Shown: piece after piece, positions 59,226-64,000 of the stretch | How the letters are laid out: the number at the start of each line of letters is the position of its first letter | Position numbering within the stretch: position 1 is the first letter of the stretch | Assembly (NCBI RefSeq): GCF_004352845.1 | Contig: NZ_SJRX01000001.1 | Span: forward strand, 124,001 to 188,000 | Source: Luteimonas terricola | Lineage (GTDB): Bacteria > Pseudomonadota > Gammaproteobacteria > Xanthomonadales > Xanthomonadaceae | Direction of reading: 5' to 3' | Length of the DNA stretch: 64,000 bases | Notes under the pieces: model-generated | What the model was told of the DNA's origin: nothing | The model's input: the letters and a program-made list of their open reading frames with translations, nothing else | The model's database searches: none | Made by a program: the position numbers and the translations under genes

Positions 59226-61820
59226 TCAGCCCGCCGGCACCGCCTCCGCCACCTCGCGATACTCCTCGATCTGGTCGAAGTTCATGTAGCGGTAGATCTC
59301 GGCGCCCTTGTCGCTGATGACACCCACGCCTGACATGTACTCCTCGCGGCTCGGGATGCGGCCCAGGCGCGAGCAGATCGCGGCCAGCTCCGCCGAACCC
59401 AGGTAGACGTTGGCGCCGCGGCCCAGGCGGTTGGGGAAGTTGCGGGTGGAGGTGGACATCACCGTGGCACCCTCGCGCACCTGGGCCTGGTTGCCCATGC
59501 ACAGCGAGCAGCCCGGCATCTCCATGCGCGCGCCGGCGGCCCCGAAGGTGCCGTAATGGCCTTCCTTGGTCAGCTCGGCGGCGTCCATCTTGGTCGGCGG
59601 CGCGACCCACAGGCGCGTGGGGATGTCGCGCTTGCCCTCGAGCAGCTTTGCGGCCGCGCGGAAGTGGCCGATGTTGGTCATGCAGGATCCGATGAACACC
59701 TCGTCGATGGTGTCGCCGGCAACGTCGGACAGGGTCTTGGCGTCGTCCGGGTCGTTCGGACAACAGACGATCGGCTCGACGATATCGGCCAGGTCGATCT
59801 CGATCACCGCGGCGTATTCGGCGTCGGCATCGGGCTCGAGCAGCTGCGGGTCGGCCAGCCACTGCTCCATCTTGTCGATGCGACGCTGGATGGTGCGGGC
59901 GTCGGCATAGCCTTCGGCGATCATCCACTTGAGCAGGGTGATGTTGCTGGTCAGGTATTCGATGATCGGGGCCTGGTCCAGGCGCACGGTGCAGCCGGCG
60001 GCGGAGCGCTCGGCGGAGGCGTCGGCCAGCTCGAAGGCCTGTTCGATCTTCAGCTCAGGCAGGCCCTCGATCTCGAGGATGCGGCCGGAGAAGATGTTCT
60101 TCTTGCCCTGCTTTGCGACCGTCAGCAGGCCCGCCTTGATCGCATACAGGGGGATCGCGTGCACGAGGTCACGCAGGGTCACGCCCGGCTGCATCTGGCC
60201 CTTGAAGCGCACCAGCACCGATTCCGGCATGTCCAGCGGCATCACGCCGGTGGCAGCAGCGAAAGCCACGAGGCCCGAGCCCGCGGGGAACGAGATGCCG
60301 ATAGGGAACCGGGTGTGCGAGTCGCCGCCGGTGCCGACGGTGTCGGGCAGCAGCATGCGGTTGAGCCAGCTGTGGATGATGCCGTCGCCGGGGCGCAGCG
60401 AGACGCCGCCGCGGGTGGAGATGAACTCCGGCAGCGTGTGGTGCGTCTTGACGTCCACCGGCTTCGGATAGGCCGCGGTGTGGCAGAAGGACTGCATCAC
60501 GAGGTCCGAGGAGAAGCCCAGGCAGGCCAGGTCCTTCAGCTCGTCGCGGGTCATCGGGCCGGTGGTGTCCTGGGAGCCCACGGTGGTCATCTTCGGCTCG
60601 CAGTAGGTGCCCGGGCGCACGCCCTGCCCCTCCGCCAGCCCGCAGGCGCGACCGACCATCTTCTGCGCAAGCGTAAAGCCCTTGCCGGTGTCGGCGGGCG
60701 TCGCCGGCTGGCGGAACAGGTCGACGGTCGGCAGGCCGAGCGATTCGCGCGCCTTGCCGGTCAGGCCGCGGCCGATGATCAGCGGAATGCGGCCGCCGGC
60801 GCGCACCTCGTCGAACAGCACGTCGCTCTTGACCTCGAACTCGGCGATCACTTCGCCGTCCTTCAGCGCCTTGCCGTCATACGGGCGCAGCTCGACCACG
60901 TCGCCATGCGCCATCTTCGACACGTCGAGCTCGATCGGCAGCGCACCCGCATCTTCCATCGTGTTGTAGAAGATCGGCGCGATCTTCGAACCCAGGCAGA
61001 CGCCGCCGAAGCGCTTGTTCGGAATGAAGGGAATGTCCTCGCCGGTCCACCACAGCACGGAGTTGGTGGCCGACTTGCGGCTGGAACCGGTGCCGACCAC
61101 GTCGCCGACGTAGGCGACGAGGTGGCCCTTGTCCTTGAGGTCGAGGATGGCCTGGATCGGACCGCGCTTGCCGTCTTCCTCCGGCACGAAGGGCGCGTCG
61201 GGGCGCTTGTTCTTCAGCATCGCCAGCGCATGCATCGGGATGTCGGGCCGCGTGGTCGCGTCCGGCGCCGGCGACAGGTCGTCGGTATTGGTCTCGCCCG
61301 GCACCTTGAACACCGTGATGGTCATCGACTCCGGCACTTCCGGCTTGCTGGTGAACCATTCGGCATCGGCCCAGCTCTGCATCACGGCCTTCGCGTTCGC
61401 ATTGCCGGCCTTCGCCTTCTCTTCCACGTCGTGGAAGGCGTCGAACACCAGCAGGGTGTGCTTGAGGGCGTCGGCGGCGATCGCACCGAGCGCGGCGTCA
61501 TCGAGCAGCTCGACCAGAGGCGCGACGTTGTAGCCGCCCAGCATGGTGCCCAGCAGTTCGGTGGCGCGCTCGCGCGGGATCAGCGCGTTCTTCTCGGTGC
61601 CGAAGGCGATCGCGGCCAGGTAGCTGGCCTTGACCTTGGCGGCGTCGTCCACGCCGGCGGGCACGCGGTTCGTGATCAGGTCGAGCAGGACCTGCTCCTC
61701 GCCGGCCGGCGGGTTCTTCAGCAGCTCGACGACGTCGGCGGTCTGCTGCGCGCTCAGCGGCAGCGGCGGGATACCGAGCGCAGCGCGTTCGGCCGCGTGG
61801 TGGCGGTAGGCTTCCAACAT
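59226..61820 (-). CDS. acnB: aconitate hydratase B
   Basis: An 864-residue TCA-cycle enzyme converting citrate to isocitrate. The N-terminal HEAT-like domain starts [33 protein letters not shown], the swivel domain has [17 protein letters not shown] and [20 protein letters not shown]. The 4Fe-4S Cys residues are within [18 protein letters not shown] and [17 protein letters not shown] 61820 is preceded by GGAG. It lies 45 bases after a vapBC-type module on the same strand, so read-through from the vapBC promoter is possible. Confidence 0.97.
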   Translation of the reverse strand: MLEAYRHHAAERAALGIPPLPLSAQQTADVVELLKNPPAGEEQVLLDLITNRVPAGVDDAAKVKASYLAAIAFGTEKNALIPRERATELLGTMLGGYNVAPLVELLDDAALGAIAADALKHTLLVFDAFHDVEEKAKAGNANAKAVMQSWADAEWFTSKPEVPESMTITVFKVPGETNTDDLSPAPDATTRPDIPMHALAMLKNKRPDAPFVPEEDGKRGPIQAILDLKDKGHLVAYVGDVVGTGSSRKSATNSVLWWTGEDIPFIPNKRFGGVCLGSKIAPIFYNTMEDAGALPIELDVSKMAHGDVVELRPYDGKALKDGEVIAEFEVKSDVLFDEVRAGGRIPLIIGRGLTGKARESLGLPTVDLFRQPATPADTGKGFTLAQKMVGRACGLAEGQGVRPGTYCEPKMTTVGSQDTTGPMTRDELKDLACLGFSSDLVMQSFCHTAAYPKPVDVKTHHTLPEFISTRGGVSLRPGDGIIHSWLNRMLLPDTVGTGGDSHTRFPIGISFPAGSGLVAFAAATGVMPLDMPESVLVRFKGQMQPGVTLRDLVHAIPLYAIKAGLLTVAKQGKKNIFSGRILEIEGLPELKIEQAFELADASAERSAAGCTVRLDQAPIIEYLTSNITLLKWMIAEGYADARTIQRRIDKMEQWLADPQLLEPDADAEYAAVIEIDLADIVEPIVCCPNDPDDAKTLSDVAGDTIDEVFIGSCMTNIGHFRAAAKLLEGKRDIPTRLWVAPPTKMDAAELTKEGHYGTFGAAGARMEMPGCSLCMGNQAQVREGATVMSTSTRNFPNRLGRGANVYLGSAELAAICSRLGRIPSREEYMSGVGVISDKGAEIYRYMNFDQIEEYREVAEAVPAG

Positions 61821-61865
61821 GGGGGTTCTCCGAAGTAAAGCGGTGGACATGAAGCGTGGGTTCGA

Positions 61866-62294
61866 TCAGGGGGCCTTGGGGACGATGACCTTCAGGCCCT
61901 TGAAGTAGTCGCGGAAGAAGCCGGCGTCGCGGGTGATCAGGGCCGCGCACTGCAGCAGCGCGTGTGCGCCGACGATGAAGTCCGGCACGGTGCGCGGCGA
62001 GGGCTGCGCGGCCCGACCGGACGCGCGCCGCCGCTGGTTGAAGCGGCGCTGCATCTCGCCGGCGCGGACCGCCGAGCGGCGCTCGACCGGCAGGTAGCGC
62101 ATGCCCATCTCCTCGACCACGTCCATGATGTCGGTGCCGTGGCCGAGGCCGGCGGTGATCTCGCTGACCACCACGTCGCACAGCACCACCGGACCCTGGG
62201 CGAGCGCGTCGCGCACGCTCTGTTCGGCGGCGTCGGCCCTGCCGGCATCGTCGCCGAGCAGGTCGATCAGGACGGAGGTGTCGATCGCGATCAT
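61866..62294 (-). CDS. vapC: PIN-domain toxin, VapC type
   Basis: A 142-residue PIN ribonuclease. The acidic active site is complete: Asp5 ([12 protein letters not shown]), Glu45 ([10 protein letters not shown]), Asp105 ([12 protein letters not shown]) and Asp123 (LITRDAGFF). VapC toxins cut tRNA or rRNA when the antitoxin is degraded. A basic loop ([12 protein letters not shown]) at 83-94 could contact RNA. The start lies nine bases after the antitoxin stop. Downstream is acnB, 45 bases away. Confidence 0.9.
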   Translation of the reverse strand: MIAIDTSVLIDLLGDDAGRADAAEQSVRDALAQGPVVLCDVVVSEITAGLGHGTDIMDVVEEMGMRYLPVERRSAVRAGEMQRRFNQRRRASGRAAQPSPRTVPDFIVGAHALLQCAALITRDAGFFRDYFKGLKVIVPKAP

Positions 62295-62303
62295 CGGTAC
62301 CGG

Positions 62304-62549
62304 TCAGGGATCGACCGGGTCGCCCGGTGCGCGCCCGCGGAGCTCGCGCATGACGTCATCGGTGCTCACGCCCTCGGGCAGCTTGAAGCGGCCGCGGGCG
62401 CGGGAGATCGCATCGTCCACGTTCTTGCGCAGGATGATGCGCCCGCCTTCCAGCTCGACCTTGAGCAGCGTGCCCTTGGTCAGCCCCAGGGCGTCGCGCA
62501 CGGCCTTGGGCAGGGTGATCTGTCCGCGTTCGGCAACGGTGGCTTCCAT
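62304..62549 (-). CDS. vapB: AbrB/MazE-type antitoxin, VapB-like
   Basis: An 81-residue protein. The N-terminal swapped-hairpin DNA-binding domain reads [39 protein letters not shown]; the C-terminal part (residues 48-81) should wrap the toxin. It forms the first gene of the module with vapC and should repress its own promoter, where two ATACATACC repeats overlap the -10. Confidence 0.9.
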   Translation of the reverse strand: MEATVAERGQITLPKAVRDALGLTKGTLLKVELEGGRIILRKNVDDAISRARGRFKLPEGVSTDDVMRELRGRAPGDPVDP

Positions 62550-62593
62550 GGGCTCTCCTGCCCGGCTGGGCGTGGGCGGAACGGTATGCGCCC

Positions 62594-62622
62594 ATTATAC
62601 ATACCTTGGAATACATACCCAA
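62594..62622 (-). promoter_or_regulatory. vapBC promoter with tandem operator repeats
   Basis: On the minus strand TTGGGT, 17 bases, then a perfect TATAAT (62599 to 62594). ATACATACC occurs twice on the plus strand (62597-62605 and 62611-62619), 14 bases apart, covering the -10 and the spacer. Tandem sites of this kind suit autorepression by the AbrB-type antitoxin. Transcription would start about 38 bases before vapB. Confidence 0.7.
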
Positions 62623-62714
62623 GGCCGCATACTGGGTACGCACCGCTTACACATTCATACGTAGACTGGCGGCCTGCCAGCCCGCCACGCCATCCGAACA
62701 CAAGGAGCCCAGCC

Positions 62715-64000
62715 ATGGCCGATTCCTTCTCCACCCGCGACCGCCTCGAGGTCAACGGCAAGTCCTACGCCTATGCCAGCCTCGCGAAACTCGGCAAGCA
62801 GTTCGACCTCGCCCGCCTGCCCTACTCCATGAAGATCCTGCTGGAGAACCTGCTCCGCCACGAGGACGGCGGGGTCACGGTCGGAAAGGAGCACATCGAA
62901 GCCGTGGCGCGCTGGGACGCGACTGCAGAGCCCGACACCGAGATCGCCTTCATGCCGGCGCGCGTGGTGCTGCAGGACTTCACCGGCGTGCCCTGCGTGG
63001 TCGACCTGGCCGCGATGCGCGACGCGGTCGCGCGCCTGGGCGGCAGCCCGGAGCAGATCAACCCGCTGATCCCGTCCGAGCTGGTGATCGACCACTCGGT
63101 CCAGGTCGACGTCTTCGGGCGCGCCGACGCGCTCGACCTCAACGGCAAGATCGAGTTCGAGCGCAACAAGGAGCGCTACGGCTTCCTGCGCTGGGGCCAG
63201 AACGCCTTCGAGGACTTCAAGGTGGTGCCGCCCAACACCGGCATCGTCCATCAGGTGAACCTGGAGCATCTCGCCCGCGTGGTCATGGAACGCGACGTCG
63301 ACGGCGAAACCTGGGCCTTCCCGGACACCGTGTTCGGCACCGACAGCCACACCACGATGATCAACGGTATCGGCGTGCTGGGCTGGGGCGTGGGCGGCAT
63401 CGAGGCCGAGGCGGCGATGCTCGGCCAGCCCTCGTCGATGCTGATCCCGCAGGTGGTCGGCTTCAAGCTGACCGGCAGGATGCCCGAGGGCGCCACCGCC
63501 ACCGACCTGGTGCTGACCGTCACCCAGATGCTGCGCAGCCACGGCGTGGTGGGCAAGTTCGTCGAGTTCTTCGGCGAAGGCCTGCAGCACCTGCCGCTGG
63601 CCGACCGCGCCACCATCGGCAACATGTCGCCCGAGTACGGCGCCACCTGCGGCATCTTCCCGATCGACGCGGAAGCCACGCGCTACATGCGCCTGTCGGG
63701 ACGCAGCGAAGAGCAGATCGCCCTGGTCGAGGCCTACGCGAAGGCGCAGGGCCTGTGGCACGAGCCGGGCCAGACCGAAGCCAGCTACTCCTCGGTGGTC
63801 GAACTCGACATGGCCACGGTCAAGCCCTCGCTGGCCGGCCCCAAGCGCCCGCAGGACCGCGTGCTGCTGGAGGACATGAAGGACAACTTCAACACCAACG
63901 TCACCGGCTTCGTGGCCAACCGCAAGGTCGGCTGCGCGGTGCACGAGCTCGCCACCGAGGGTGGCGACCAGCCCCAGGCCGACCGCCTGGCGGCCAAGCC
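62715..64000 (+). CDS. acnA: aconitate hydratase A, N-terminal part (runs off the window)
   Basis: 428 codons are visible. The protein starts [27 protein letters not shown], continues with [35 protein letters not shown] and [36 protein letters not shown], the AcnA/IRP-type substrate region; the first cluster Cys region falls beyond the visible end. AAGGAG lies seven bases before the ATG. It is divergent from the vapBC module. Having AcnA and AcnB side by side is usual in Xanthomonads. Confidence 0.96.
   Translation, partial: MADSFSTRDRLEVNGKSYAYASLAKLGKQFDLARLPYSMKILLENLLRHEDGGVTVGKEHIEAVARWDATAEPDTEIAFMPARVVLQDFTGVPCVVDLAAMRDAVARLGGSPEQINPLIPSELVIDHSVQVDVFGRADALDLNGKIEFERNKERYGFLRWGQNAFEDFKVVPPNTGIVHQVNLEHLARVVMERDVDGETWAFPDTVFGTDSHTTMINGIGVLGWGVGGIEAEAAMLGQPSSMLIPQVVGFKLTGRMPEGATATDLVLTVTQMLRSHGVVGKFVEFFGEGLQHLPLADRATIGNMSPEYGATCGIFPIDAEATRYMRLSGRSEEQIALVEAYAKAQGLWHEPGQTEASYSSVVELDMATVKPSLAGPKRPQDRVLLEDMKDNFNTNVTGFVANRKVGCAVHELATEGGDQPQADRLAAK

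Noticed and set aside
59556-61838. 760-codon plus-strand frame opposite acnB
   Set aside because: Shadow of acnB, which has complete aconitase motifs.

Overview
The window reads as high-GC gammaproteobacterial DNA, most like Xanthomonadaceae/Lysobacterales (Lysobacter, Luteimonas and relatives). Pointers are the host gene order lolA-ftsK, ald/trxB, aat-infA-clpA/clpS, mnmA-hflD, acnB/acnA, the dapA-bamC pair, and a PrxQ-type peroxiredoxin with Cys47/Cys83 spacing as I recall it from Xylella. It has two parts: a Mu-type prophage (1 to about 26,024, left end outside the window) and ordinary chromosome (26,025-64,000).

Prophage. The late genes follow Mu order for the head and carry a siphophage tail, as in the D3112/B3 type of transposable phage. 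In order: the tail of a regulator-like gene, a putative lipoprotein, a small acidic protein, a minus-strand Acb2/Tad1-like anti-CBASS candidate, the lysis cassette (endolysin, Rz with nested Rz1), DUF2730/gp26/gp27 homologues, terminase, portal, F and G proteins, protease with a nested scaffold start, cement protein, major capsid protein, connector and tail genes (including a T-TTT-TTT -1 frameshift site), tape measure, tail tip genes, and a D12-class adenine methylase where Mu has mom. A ~43-bp element is repeated before the lysis block and before the protease gene, with a weaker copy before the methylase; these are the places of the Mu late promoters Plys, PI and Pmom. The right end, read inwards, matches my recollection of the Mu R end at 15 of 19 positions and ends in CA at 26,024, eight bases before the sulP start codon.

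Chromosome. 26-32.2 kb: sulP, phoH, prxQ/bcp, gcvR-like, dapA, bamC-like. 32.2-32.7 kb: a gene-free stretch with a terminator and two large stem-loops that share core boxes but have unrelated stems. 32.7-44 kb: a microaerobic/denitrification-linked block: nnrS, sirB2-like, azurin, ccoNOQP, then ccoG-H-I-S and a TauE/SafE protein for copper and haem assembly of cbb3 oxidase; FNR/Anr-like boxes lie before nnrS and ccoN. 44-50.5 kb (minus strand): rarA, a periplasmic protein, lolA, ftsK, ald; ald has an upstream candidate attenuator (leader peptide plus intrinsic terminator). 50.7-59.2 kb: trxB, a COG3146 protein, aat, infA, clpA/clpS (minus), a NUDIX hydrolase, mnmA, hflD. 59.2-64 kb: acnB and acnA with a vapBC-type toxin-antitoxin module between them.

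No rRNA, tRNA or CRISPR array was recognised. All functional calls are by reading motifs and gene order; no database search was run.
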